From Campylorhamphus procurvoides (taxonomy: Eukaryota; Chordata; Aves; Passeriformes; Dendrocolaptidae), in contig WBMV01006537.1 in the NCBI GenBank assembly GCA_013396655.1, positions 1 to 64,000 of the forward strand: a DNA stretch of 64,000 bases, read 5' to 3'. The notes beneath the pieces were generated by a model. That model was not told the DNA's origin and ran no database searches. It saw nothing but the letters and a program-made list of their open reading frames with translations. Shown here piece after piece: positions 1 to 12,000 of this stretch (the first letter of the stretch is position 1; each line of letters begins with the position of its first letter). Both the position numbers and the translations under genes were made by a program.

Positions 1-14
1 CGCTCAGCGCTCAC

Positions 15-75
15 CTCTGGCGCGGCGCTCCCCGCTGGTGCCGCGCCGGCGGGCAGTGCAGTGAGTGCGCCGCGC
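15..75 (-). other. FBXO5: Probable first exon (5'UTR) of the left-hand gene, likely FBXO5
   Basis: On the minus strand a strong splice donor, AGAG|GTGAGC, falls with its last exon base at 15. It lies just downstream of the CCAAT and CHR-like elements. No convincing start codon precedes the donor, so the exon is probably untranslated. The 5' boundary near 75 is a guess from promoter geometry. The rest of the gene lies left of the window, so the name rests on synteny alone. Confidence 0.4.
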
Positions 76-97
76 TCGCCGGACGCTTTTTAAAAAC

Positions 98-163
98 TTT
101 GAATTTGGTGTCCAAAACCGCGCCCGCCAATCGCGCGGCGCCGCCCGGCGGGACGCGGCCAAT
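98..163 (-). promoter_or_regulatory. Twin CCAAT boxes plus CHR-like element
   Basis: Plus-strand CCAAT at 127-131 and 159-163 (ATTGG on the transcribed strand) and TTTGAA at 98-103. NF-Y CCAAT boxes spaced 31-33 bp upstream of a CHR (TTTGAA or TTCGAA) are a known arrangement in G2/M genes repressed by the DREAM complex. Here the CHR-like hexamer is in reverse orientation relative to the inferred gene and no clear CDE precedes it, so function is only suggested. Confidence 0.4.
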
Positions 164-430
164 GGGAAGCGGGCAGGAGGCGGGGGGCAATGCGGGGAGT
201 GGGGGGCGGGACCGCCCGGCCCCGCGGTTTCCCTCNNCCTCCTCGGCCGCAGGGAGGGAGCGAGGCGAGTGGCGCGGCGGCGGATCCCGCCCGGCAGCGG
301 AGCCCGCCCGCCCGGGACTCCCGCCTGGCCGCGGGTCCTGCCCGCCCCTTCCTCCCGCCCTCCGGCACCCGCACGGCCAAGCGGCGCTCTCCCAAAAGAA
401 CCGCCGGCTTCCCTGTCCCGGGAGCCACAT

Positions 431-1773
431 GCTCCTAAGCTCAGCCTGGCGCCCAGCTACATCTAGGTTTGGCTTTTTAAATGGACGTGCCTGGTTATCT
501 TCTCACCATCCTGGCACACTCCGAACCTGCAAAGCTCCTCTACCAGGGAACGAGTCTCTCCCTCACTGGAGATATTTCAGTCCTATGCCACGTGCTCCAG
601 GGTGACCCTGCTTATCTGGGAGATTGGACAAGATGACCCACTGCGGCTCCTTCCAACATGACCCATTCTGTGATCCTGTGATTTAAGCCTGGTGGTGGGA
701 TCTTACATCTGGGTTCCTCCCCATAAAAGAATTGTATTTATTTTAAAGCATGACGAATGCTACTAGCAGTTGCAGAGTGAGGAGGAGCACTACTGGGAGC
801 TAGGCTGACTGGGCACCAGTGCAGAGATCCCTGCTGCTGCTGGAAATGCAATCTGCTCACAGCTCAGGTTGCATTTTCAGAGACAACATCTGTTGCATTA
901 AATAATATCGACAGTAAGCAAGGGAGCTCAAGTCTTTACACACCAACAATCTTGCCATGATTAGCCAAGTAGGACAGTGAAGTCCTGTCACATGTCAGTT
1001 TTAGGATACCTCTGTCAGCCTCCTGCCAGAACATGATGTCTGTCTATCTTATACTGGTCAGAGACAACACATCCAGTGTCTGTTCAAGAGCTAGATGAGA
1101 ACAGACGAGCCAGACAAAAGTTGGCCAAATGGGCTACAAGCTGAAGCATCAGGAAAGGTCTAGGGTGACAAAGACCTAAACACTCATCTAAGTTTCATGC
1201 AGTAATCCAGTACTTAGACCCAGTTGGAAGGAATTTGAGCTGGTTAGAAAGAATTACAAAAACCACCAATCACTGGGTGTAAGAGAGCTTGGCTTTAAGT
1301 CAAGTCAGTAAGACTGTCATAAGTTCTCTGTAGTCTTCCATTTACAGCATTGATCTGGTAGGAATAACAACTTCAGTCTTGCTTCTGCACCAATTGGTAT
1401 CTAATTATTTTACACCAAAAAATCCCACAAGTTAATGTTTGTTTTTACCTTTTTATGTGCCAGTTGGAAGTTGTAAAACTATTAGTAAATATAGGCCTCG
1501 TGCTTACCAACAGGAAATATGTATGCTTCACCTAATGCATACAGATATTCCTACATCTGAAGTTAATGTACTTAGGGTCAATGTACTATGATCAAAAGAT
1601 TTGGAACTTAATCATAGTTACCATGCAGTCTTTACTGAAAAACAAAGCTGATAAAGTTATTGAACATCTTAAGATGCTGTTAAATAAACAGACAAACCCA
1701 CTAGGATGCCGGTTATACCATGTAACCTTTAGAAAAATTAATAAATTGGAGAGTCAATTAAAAGCATAAAGGA
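431..1773. other. Intergenic, left part
   Basis: Non-coding DNA between the left CpG island and the solo LTR. It holds a CR1 3' end at about 583-683. Apart from that I see no exon, RNA gene or clear regulatory element; open frames here are short and show no family resemblance. Confidence 0.6.
583..683 (+). mobile_element. CR1 LINE 3' end fragment
   Basis: The sequence has the typical CR1 tail order: a 'gtgctccagggtgaccctgc' block, then 'ttggacaagatgaccc', then a 'ccttccaac...ccattctgtgat' end repeated as the terminal 8-mer motif. Sense orientation is plus. It is heavily 5'-truncated, as most avian CR1 copies are. Confidence 0.85.
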
Positions 1774-2138
1774 TGTTAGAAAAAGAATTGGGGTTTTGCT
1801 GGAGCCAAAGGAACTGTATGGGTAAGGAGGAGGGGTGGCTGAGTCTTATAACTGCTGGGTGCTTAAAAAGCAGTTTCAAATTGGGTTTTTGTGCCTTTGG
1901 AGGGCGTCTTGGGCAAGGCAGGTGGAATGAGTTAGAATGTAAGTCTCCTAATAGTTGCCAACAGGAATGGAGGCAGAGACCTCCCCGGCCCAGGTAAGGT
2001 ATAAAAGACCTGTTTCTTCTGTCTTCTGGGCCAGAGGGACACACCCAATTCAACAGAATTTGTTAAATAAAAGGTTAGTTTTGCTTCAATGACTTTGTCC
2101 CCTCTAAATTTTATTGGTAAGTGTGGACATTTCTCACA
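1774..2138 (+). mobile_element. Solo LTR, ERV1-like, with 4-bp target-site duplication
   Basis: A 365-bp unit begins TG (1774-1775) and ends CA (2137-2138). It is flanked by a perfect AGGA duplication (1770-1773 and 2139-2142). Inside are a TATA box (TATAAAA, 2000-2006) and, about 60 bases later, a polyadenylation signal AATAAA (2066-2071), giving the U3-R-U5 order of a retroviral LTR in plus orientation. No primer-binding site or internal gene follows, so it is a solo LTR. A 4-bp duplication is typical of gammaretrovirus-like (ERV1) and some other elements; the class assignment is an inference. Confidence 0.75.
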
Positions 2139-2709
2139 AGGAGACCCTGAACTGAAGCCAAGCAGAGACTCAAGTATCAGCTGAACAATACTGTAACAAC
2201 TCACCTTTGAACAGAAACATTGTTTCAAAACACAACTCATATGATTTCTCACTAGACTTCCACGGCTTTTTTTTTTTTTCCTGGAAAAAGGGATATTCCT
2301 AAACTTTTTCTGGTATGGTTATTAATGAGGGCCCGAAGGCCATAAAAACATGATGGAGATGCACTTAGACCCCCTGTCATGATATTTTCAGTGATTTACA
2401 AATTGCAGATAGGTAGAGTGGGGTCATTTATTTATCACTTCTTTCCAATCACTCAAAGAAAATAGGATTTTTTTTGTTCTCTTAAGTAAGCTATTTGACA
2501 TTGTACCGATGTTTAAACTATTGTTAAAATGAAAACTGGAACTAGAAATGGCTTATTTTTTAATGCATGCATACCTTTCGAGAGTGGTGTATCAGTGTCT
2601 TCTCAGAGGAGAAAATTAAAAACTGAAGTTAATTCTGGTGCAGTCAAGTCTACTTTTCAAATGGACCACTGCAGCAATAATGTCTCATATGAAGATAATA
2701 AAGTCTTGT
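2139..2709. other. Intergenic, between solo LTR and MTRF1L 3' end
   Basis: AT-rich unique DNA with short homopolymer T runs near 2269-2279 and 2470. I see no gene or repeat family here. Confidence 0.5.
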
Positions 2710-2863
2710 ACTCAGCAAGTAAGAAAACTGTTTATTAGTCATGAGGAAACAAGTTGTGGTGTTTTTCATGATCTGAAAAGCAGTTCCATTTTCTAAAGCT
2801 CCAAGAAACTTCTTTGCAGACCAAGGTCTACATGTGTTGTAATGGGCTGAGAAAGAGCAATGT
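2710..2863 (-). other. MTRF1L: MTRF1L 3'UTR with polyadenylation signal
   Basis: Downstream of the stop, the canonical signal AATAAA is present on the minus strand at 2736-2731 (TTTATT on plus), about 130 bases after the stop, so a short 3'UTR is likely. The cleavage point near 2710-2720 is an estimate. Confidence 0.6.
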
Positions 2864-3079
2864 TCAGGAGGAATCCTTTTTTTCATTTTCTGAAATAATT
2901 TCCATTAAAGATTCATAATCAGCATATTCCCTCAGAGTTTGTATCATTTCATCCAGCATTTCTTCCCCTTGCATGAAAGACTCAATGTGATGCACTGATC
3001 TGCTTATTCTGTGGTCTGTAATCCGGTCCTGTGGAAAGTTGTATGTTCTGATCTTCTCTGATCTTCCTTTAGTGCCAAT
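2864..3079 (-). CDS. MTRF1L: MTRF1L exon 7 (C-terminus and stop)
   Basis: 216 nt from the acceptor TTCAATAG to the TGA stop at 2866-2864. It encodes [20 protein letters not shown] and a C-terminal helix ending [21 protein letters not shown]. Domain 3 of class I factors ends here. The last residues (ENEKKDSS) are a little longer than the human end as I recall it. Confidence 0.95.
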   Translation of the reverse strand: MGTKGRSEKIRTYNFPQDRITDHRISRSVHHIESFMQGEEMLDEMIQTLREYADYESLMEIISENEKKDSS

Positions 3080-6000
3080 CTATTGAACAAGAAGAATCAG
3101 TTTATCATCGTCTTTCTATAAAAATTATGAAATATTGATTAAGCCTTAAAAGTGAAAAGTTTTACTTCCTCCCATGATTAGCCAAAATTTGTTATAGTTA
3201 CATATGACACTGATCACTCAGATCACTTTAGTGACTGCAGTAATCGTCCTCAAACACGTAAAAGAACAACTTTATTCCATCTTTTTTTAAATACCATTCT
3301 GGTTCTTCATGTTGGAATCAAACATGCCTTCTGTTTCACTAGATCTCTAGAATTTACATACTAGTAAAATTTGAAGCCTGGTTAATATATGACCTTTATT
3401 GCTGAAGTAAAACATAATTTTGTTGTCCAGAGAGGTTGTGGACTCCACAACTTTTGTTTCTCAGGGAGGTCTAGTAGAAGGTGTTCCTGCCCATGGCAGA
3501 GGGGTTTTTAAAGTCCCTTCCAAGCCAAACCATTCTGTGATTCTATGATTTATTTTTTTTTTTACTTATGCAAGTCCTTCCTGGGCTCCTGTTCCTCTGT
3601 ATTTCCATTTACTTGCAGTTCTACACTGGGGTTACCCTAGGAACATATGGTTGTACAGAATTATATTGTTACTAAATGAAACTTACTTGAATCTTTCGAA
3701 CGCTGTTTCTCTTTTGAGTTTCTTCTTCTAGTTTGGCATTGTACAGTTTAGCACATAACATTTGCATAGCTTTCTCTTTGTTTCTAATTTGAGATCTTTC
3801 TTGCTGACATTCAGACACGATCCCTGTCAAAAAATATCATGACATTTAGCACTTAAGAGTAACACACACTAAAATTGTTTTACAATTTCTAGAATATTTT
3901 TATTATGTTACATTAAACTCTTTCTTTCTTCCATATGTATTTTGGACTGGGAATGTAGAAGACCAGATTTATTAATGTCAAATAATCCATTTTGGGAGAG
4001 GACTGAAGGCTGAGTTGTACAGATGTTTTAAGCCGTAAGACAAGAAATTTAATTCAGTATCAGGTGGATAATTAAATAAAAGATATGTCATGTGATCTGA
4101 TTATTTTTGGCCACAGTTCCAGGAAATAAGAGGATTTAAGGAGGAGTAAGACACATGAGATAGCAAGCGTATAGAATATGATCAGAATATAAAAAAGTGG
4201 GCAATATTTTATTAATAAAAAAAGAAAAAAAAAGTTGTGGTTTGTCATCCCAAAACATATAATTTAGGATAAGAAATGCACAGCTGAAGAAAGGAACAGG
4301 GAAAAGAAATACAGGAAGAAGACATAACTCAGGTAATAATAGAGTATGTTTTATAAGATTAAATAATATTACTTTACAGAAGACTTACTTATAAACAACT
4401 TTTTGGATTAGAGTGAAGGTCTAAAAAAGATTTAGAAGAGAAATAGAAGTAACAGGACAACTGTAAGGGAAGAGAGATCAGAGAAATGCAGAAGGGAAAG
4501 GTGGAACAGGAAAAAGTGAGGAGATAAGGTGAGATACAAACCCCTCATTAACTATAAATAAACACAAAAAAATTTGCAATACACTTTCAGATTTCTATAA
4601 CATACCCTAATAAGTGCCTTCAGCAAAAACTAAGATCAATTGCTGATTTTATCCTCTCCATTGTTTACCTTTCGCTTCACTAAGGTGATACAAGTGCAGA
4701 ATAGGTAAATGTCTTAAACAAATACAAAGACATGGGTGGCAAAAAAACTGGATATGTGAAGATAAAGAGGCCTCAGGATTATCCTGAGGCTGTAAAGCCT
4801 GAGCAATGTTTGTAGTAGAGAAGAGGAAAAGTTAAAACACCATGAAACTCAAGGCAGCTGTTGTAGATTGCTCAAATGGAAGTAAAAGGGTTAGGAATGG
4901 CAAATAAAAAAATACGTGATAGTTAAAATGAGGTAGCGTTTGATTGTGTATCTTATCCCTCCTAAATTTCCTAATCTGAGCTAGAGGGATGAGCCTCCTA
5001 ATTATGTGTGTCATCTATGGGAAAAGAGCCAGCAGACAAATGGAAGCTGGCATCCTGAGTAGACTCTGCAGTTAAAAGCAACATTTTAATATGGAAATAG
5101 AGCAATCTCTCTTTTGGAGATTAGTCAAGAAATGGCAAATCATCAGATTTCAACCTACTCCATTAATCAGTGTCACTCTCATTATTTGAAAGCTTAAACA
5201 TAACTTTTTGACACAAACTGATCTGGATGCTCTTAGTGTGTCATGTTTAATGGGAAATTCATAGCTTACCTATTGAAGCCAGTGATCTTTACTATTAAAT
5301 ATTGGACTGGGAACAGGATGGTGAGTACTAGGAATGGACATGAAAACTAAATAAAAACTCTGGTCTACTGTTGTCCAGGTTTGAAAATAAAACCATTGTT
5401 CTGACAGCAGCTTTGCAATGAGGATTTTGTACTAAGGAAAAAGTGAAGCACCTGTTGGTATATGAACTATTCGTACAGCACTATCTGTGGTATTGACATG
5501 CTGGCCTCCAGCTCCACTTGCTCGCTTTGTTTCTATCCGTAGATCTTTTGGATTAATTTGCAGCTTCATCTGTCATGAAAGACAGAAAGAAAGAAGAAAG
5601 ATAAATGAAAAAAAGAATGTATTTATGTTGTTTCTTTCCAGACAGGTATCAAATATGCATAGTCAGTTTATTTGATAGGGCACATTCCTGCAAGAATGAA
5701 ACCTTTTACAATTTATGCGTGGTCGGTCACATCCACTTATATTAACGAATCTTCATAGTCAAATTGGACTGCAACATGATAGAGCCCAGGAAATCAAACA
5801 AACAGTGGCTTAACACATAACCATTCCTTAGCACTAATTTTCCCCTCTTCTGAAAGCCCTGCACCCTCTTTCAGCAGAGTTAACCAATACTTGAACTTGA
5901 GCAGATGGCTTTTACATAAAATGGAAACTATTCCCTTTTCTGGCTCTGGAATGGAGCAGTAGTATGTAAGGAAGGAGTGAGCAAACTTCAAGAGAGTACA

Positions 6001-9000
6001 GGAAGCAGTAACATCTTCCACAATCTGCTAGTTCAACATGAAACAAAGATCAAAGCAAAGCTTTAATTCCTAGCCAGTTGTTTTTAACATAGCAAATACA
6101 GCGATGCTAAATTATCACTGATACACTTTGGAAGGAGCAAGTGAGGACACTACAAAAATGTAAAAGAGAAAGTGCTAAAAGAACTATCTGTGAGCCCTGT
6201 AAAATAACTCAGTTTTTTGTCACTTTGTAGAAAATGTAGTTTTCCAAAAAATACGCAAGACACAGTAAAAATGAATTTTCAAGTTATAGTTAAGTAAACT
6301 GTCCATGACTTTCTGGAGATTAGGATTATGAGGAAAGACAGAAACTTTTTATTTCACCCCTGTGATAAAAAATAAAAATAAACTAATAAATATGACCTAG
6401 TTTACAATTAAGATTTAAAAAAAAAGTCATTAAGTGAGAACAAAAAAAGAGACAAAACATTTGGGTATCAAACATTGCTCATGTCTGTTATACTAAAAGA
6501 TAAGTATTACCTCAGTGGGTTGGGGTAATATTGCAACAGTCATTGTGCTGGTGTGAATGCGTCCCTGTTTTTCTGTCTTTGGTACCCGCTGAACACGATG
6601 CACTCCTCCTTCAAACTTCATGTATTTGTAAGCCTCAAGACCTGCTATACTGGCTACTGCATGTCTTAGGCCACCTTAAATACAGAAGAAAAACAATTGT
6701 AAGTCCGTAAGAACTGTTGGTACTGTACTATGCCATTATACTTCAAAGAGTGTCTTTACACATCACTGTCATTTCTTTCTTAAAATTATGCATTTACCAT
6801 TTAAACACTTGGGTAATATTACACTACATATGCAAGAGAAATCATAAAGCCATAGATACATACTCACACACTATCTCAAGCAAAGGACTGTCAAATTCTT
6901 TTTATAGAGTCCAACGTAATTTTTTTGTATACATAAAAGAATTGCCTAAGAACAATGTACATACATGTACACATACAATCAGAAAACACAGTACAACTCT
7001 AATACTAGTAGCAAGTTTACAGAAAGATCAAATTTTGAAAGCCCCTTTCAGAAACAATTTTTTGTTAGTTCAGAATCTTATTCAATGGGAAAAAAACCCC
7101 TGCTCCTTATAATTAAAAGATAAATAATACTCATACTCTTCTTATTATCCATTCTCCTCTCTTCATTCTACCCAGGTGTCTTCATTTTTTTTATTTCATT
7201 TTAACCTTTGCTTCCTTGGAGTGAGCAGAACACCAAATCCTGCACCTCTTACTGATACATCCAGCAGAGCACTTGATAGCCATGTACTACAAGCATTGAA
7301 CAGCTTGGAACTTGGAAGTAAAACCCAATGCAATAATGGTTTAATGACAGAAGGAGTTTATTGCACTACTAGTTTATGACATTCTTACCCTTCTTTGTTC
7401 TCTAGTGTGCAGTATAACTGAAGGATCAGAGAAGTGATCGCACTATAAATGAATACAATTTCTCACTCATTTTGGTTTCTAATGCAGCTTAACTCCCGAG
7501 TCCTACTCTCAGCACAGTGGATAGTGTGCCAAGGGAATGACTGAAGAAGAGATAGGTGGCTCTTGAAAGAGTATTGCAACATAAAACCACAGCTAAGGAG
7601 AAGAAGAGTCACATACTTCTCAGAAATACTGCTGTAGGCTATCTCTCTGACTAAGGAAGTCAACCACAGGGACAAGACAGCAGCATTTTAAGAAAGGAAA
7701 ATTAAGACAACATAGAATCTGAAAACGCACTGCAGTGCAGCAAAAATTCATGACCGAGAATGCAGGCCAAGTTCTTCATCTCCATGGACAAGCTTTGCAA
7801 ATGCTTTTATTCTACAGAAATTTAACACTGCCTCATAACTTTACTAAAATATATTTCTTTTTACAATAATATTTGTGGAAAATAGCCTAAACTGCCTCTT
7901 TCTTTCTATTTCATATAATTTTTGTCCTTCTGACTTTTCTCGTATTTGTATAAAACTGTACCACTTTGATTCAAATAAACTGTTCAACATACCTAGTGCT
8001 TCACTGATGTAATTTATAGCCATTACCTACTGCCAATTCTGTAAGATGTCTGTCGTGTTTAGAATAAACATGACAATAAAGCATGTAGTTTAACAGATAA
8101 GATCTGTCAAAATCTTTAGTTTAGATCAGGAAGTTTAATTCTAACAGGTAGTGTGAAATTTTCCTACTGCTATGCAAACACTATTTGAATAAATAAAAGA
8201 CTTCTTTACCCTAAAAGAATCTTATGTAACCTAAAAGAATTAATGTAGTTAGGTAATAAATCCTACTTACTCCTTTATATATGAAAGCAAGTACTAAAAA
8301 AATCACATGCTACCTCTGGATTTGAGGAAGAAGCCAGGTTATGTCAGGAGTAAAAATAATGTGACTGTCCACAAGCTTACAGCACCGCTGACAAGTATTA
8401 ATTATGTGATTAAACAGTTCATTGCAAAAGCTAATGTTCCACGTTTTCTCCCTTGCTTCTCCTGGAATTAATATATATACCATGGCTACAGTCTGTCTAT
8501 CTGAGCTGCAGCCACATCTGTGACACATTCAGAACTGAGCACTTTATTTGGCAAATGACCCCTTGACCATACAAAAAGTTTATTAATAGTAACAAATCTA
8601 GATAGAAGACAAAACTGAATTCAAGTGTCAAAAAACAAAAAAAAAGAGGTATATTTATTGAATTGTCAGCAGCCACTCTAAAAGGGATGCTAATACTTAA
8701 AACGGTGAAAATCTGCGTTCATGTTAAGGACACAAGATGCCTTCTATGAACTCTAAAGAAAGTTATTTGAAAATTTTACAGATATAACACTTTTTAAAAT
8801 CAAATTCTAATAAATATTTTAAGAACCCAGAAGTGTAAGTGAAATCCATAGTAACTTAAATTGTATCTGCATATCTGAAATGTATAGACAAGGGCCACCA
8901 TTTTCTGAAGTGTGAATACAGACAACAAATCAATCCTGCACCTAGATTTTCAAGTTCCCAGTTTGTAACATCCAACTGCATTTCTTCCATGGAGCCCAAT

Positions 9001-12000
9001 TTTTGATTCTTCTTTAGTACAAAAAAAAGGCCTTCATTAGGAGAGAAAAGTAGCTCACTGACATGAGAAGCTCAACTGGGAAAGCTGTGGATATTTATTT
9101 GCTGTGAATTTCTACACAGTTGAAACAGAAAGAGTTCAAGATACTTGAAAATATTGAGTCCAAAATATGGCGTAAGTAACCAGAAGTGTTAAAAGTCGCT
9201 TCACATTTCTCAAAGCTTGCTAAAATTCTCTCTGCAATTATATTAAAGGTCGACTGAAAAAATATTAGTTTTCCTGATAGATCGTGTACCCTAACATCCT
9301 AGCTTTTCTCAGCTCTCCTTCCAAGTTTCACAAAAAACCTCACCAAAACAAAACAACAAAAAAAGTTGATGGAAGTATAAATACAGGTAAAGTTTCACAA
9401 TCAACCTGAGCTAGGAGCAGTAACAAGTGTCCACCTCCTGATCCATACCTGCTAGGACATACACATTACCTCCACAGCAATACCCAAATGAACAAAATGT
9501 GCTAACTTTACTCACAACATCATGGATGACTGTGAGGCTGTAGATCTGTTAACACAGACAGACTTACCAAACCTACGTTGCTCAGAAATGTGGCTAGCAA
9601 CCTGTCAATCAAAACCCACAAGCCTTGCCATGGCTGGGCATGTTTTGGATTGCTGTTTCATAATGGGCTTAAGCTTGCTGAACCTTTTGCTGCTGGAAGG
9701 CAGTCCTGGTTTTCTCACTGCCACCACCAGCAATCACACACCGCTGTCTCCAGCATCACTGTGAGTATTTCTTCTCTTCTCTTGTGCTGGATTAACTGAA
9801 AATTACTTGGGGTTTTTTTGTGTGTGCTATTTTTTGGGTGGATTGACTTGGTGATGAGACTATACAAAAGCGCACAATCACAAGTGCCAACGCAAAGCTG
9901 TCAGGAACAGCAGAGACAGCAAGCTGAGCTTTGTGAAACAACATTATACACTATCCGGATTAAGTTAAAATAAACTAAGGTGCCACTGCCTCAGTCTGTT
10001 GTGTAACTCAGCCAATCCCCAGCTCTTCAAAGACATTGTTCCATGAGATGCCCTGAACCAATTTCACAGTTCATCATCACCAGAAGATCCAGTTTTAACA
10101 CCTCCTTGCATTCAGCCACATGTTGTTGCTTATCCTAAGCTAGCTTGAAGGCTCACGAGAACTGGCCTAACACATTGACTAGGCAAGAAAACATCCTAGT
10201 CATAAAAAGAAAATTCTTTCCCAGTTTAAGAACATCAAAAGAGACATTAAAAAAACATAGGTGGGCCTGCTTATAAAGGCAGAGACGCACTAAGAAAGAA
10301 GGGAGAAAAGAGGAACATCTCCTTTTACTGGCATCAAGATGTGAAATTTTAGTGGAAGGCTTATTTCTTCTCTCTCCTCTTGAAGCCTCAACAATGCCCC
10401 CATTTTGCTCATCCATTAGCTGTTATTGATGAGCTATATCCAAACACTCCCATTTCTTTGTATTAAACATCAGATCTTATTTAAAATCAATTCAAGATGT
10501 CTTAGATTAAACTTCAAGAATTGTTCTAATAAAACTGATTCCTCTCTGCCAACAGATCCATAATAATAAACAGACTTTCAATCTGCCACCAAACTGACCT
10601 ATAAACACTAAAACATTAACTAAGTAGAAGAGTGTAGCCAAATAAAAAGTATATGTAATCTATATTTCTAAAAATAAAAAATAAAGCTAAAACAACATAT
10701 CGGCACCACTTTACAATTTCCTTCTGCCAAGCACTTCTCTTTCAGTAGTTTCAAAATGTATAAATGAAACTACTGAAAGATGAGTTTTCTTTTTAGCATT
10801 TTGGTATTTTAATAAGAATTCTGAAATGGAATTTCATTCTCAAATACAGAAAGTGAGGAAAATTGTACTCAGACGTTCAAACAACCTTCCACTTCTAAAA
10901 TTAAGACACTGCAAATTAAAGTGTCATATGAATGACTGTTTTAACATATATTAGGAAGTTCCAGATTTTCATTACTGACCTATTTCACTGGGAAAGTATT
11001 CTAATACTTCAAATTTCCATTTTTTATAGGCAGCATATCGTTGATACATATCAAATATCTCCGAAGTGAACAGCATGGCTTCCTGCCCTCCAACTCCAGC
11101 AGTTACTTCCATGACAAGATCACTCTCATCTGTTTCTTCTGAAGGAATCAAAAGCAACACTATCTGTAAATACAAAAACACCCAGCTAAGACTCCTCTCT
11201 GACACTGCTATCCACAACTGAGACAGCATAAAACACCAGACAAGTCAGTAACTGATCTAGGCTGTGTTCCCTGCACTCACCCCTGGGCTGCACTGAGGAT
11301 AGGCTTCTCATGCCTCCTGTAAGTGAGGAAGTAGCAGCCAGAAAGAGGTGAGTGGGGGTGATGCTGCATTGCAGGAAGGCTTCCTGTGTCTGCTCAGAGC
11401 TACAGGAGCTACACTGGTCTCTCACTCTACACACAAAACTTCACAGCAATTTCCACCCATCAGGAGCACTCAGAGGACATTTGGATACACCAGGATATGT
11501 GTCAGGTCTTGCCAGACAACTGAACACGTCCCTTCCCATCAGATTCCCTTTTAACCCCATCTGAACTGCAGAGCTAACAAGGTATTAATGTTCAGGAAGA
11601 CAGTCCTTCAACAACTCAAATGTATTATTCATTTATTTATTTAAAAAGGAAAAGTCTGACCTGGAGAAGAAAGATACATCAGAACTCAAAAACTGTATCA
11701 CAATTTTGCATGCTGGATCAAAACTCTGGATGATTTGCAAATGCTTTTCAATGATCTTCCCTTATCAGCATTAGGTGATGTTTCTTTCCACAGATAATGA
11801 CTTTTTTTGGCAAGATTGTAAATATTTATAAAATATTTACTAAGTGACTGCTGTATTGTTGTCGGAGAAATAAAGAATGTGACCATACCGGCTTCTACTT
11901 CATCAGTGACATTAAGTTAAATAGATTTTTTTAAGTAAAGACCATTACCTTTTTTGTTAAATAGCATAGATACTCTTTAAAACCCATAAGAGGTAGCAAC

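Larger units (their letters stand above)
1..430. promoter_or_regulatory. CpG island; probable FBXO5 promoter at left edge
   Basis: The first 430 bases are very GC- and CpG-rich, unlike the AT-rich DNA that follows, so this is a promoter-type CpG island. Two CCAAT boxes lie at 127-131 and 159-163, 32 bases apart, and a CHR-like hexamer TTTGAA lies at 98-103. Read on the minus strand, both CCAAT boxes are upstream of the CHR-like site and of a splice donor at 9-14. MTRF1L is the next gene to the right on the minus strand, and in the conserved amniote order FBXO5-MTRF1L-RGS17 the gene to the left is FBXO5, also minus. FBXO5 identity is therefore inferred from synteny; no FBXO5 coding sequence is visible. 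Two undetermined bases sit at 236-237. Confidence 0.6.

Noticed and set aside
11..605. Long overlapping open frames on both strands at the left edge
   Set aside because: They arise from GC-rich, stop-poor CpG-island DNA, run through undetermined bases and have no recognisable domain.
10738..10780. MicroRNA precursor
   Set aside because: A 16-bp stem is too short for a normal pre-miRNA hairpin and there is no extended flanking pairing.
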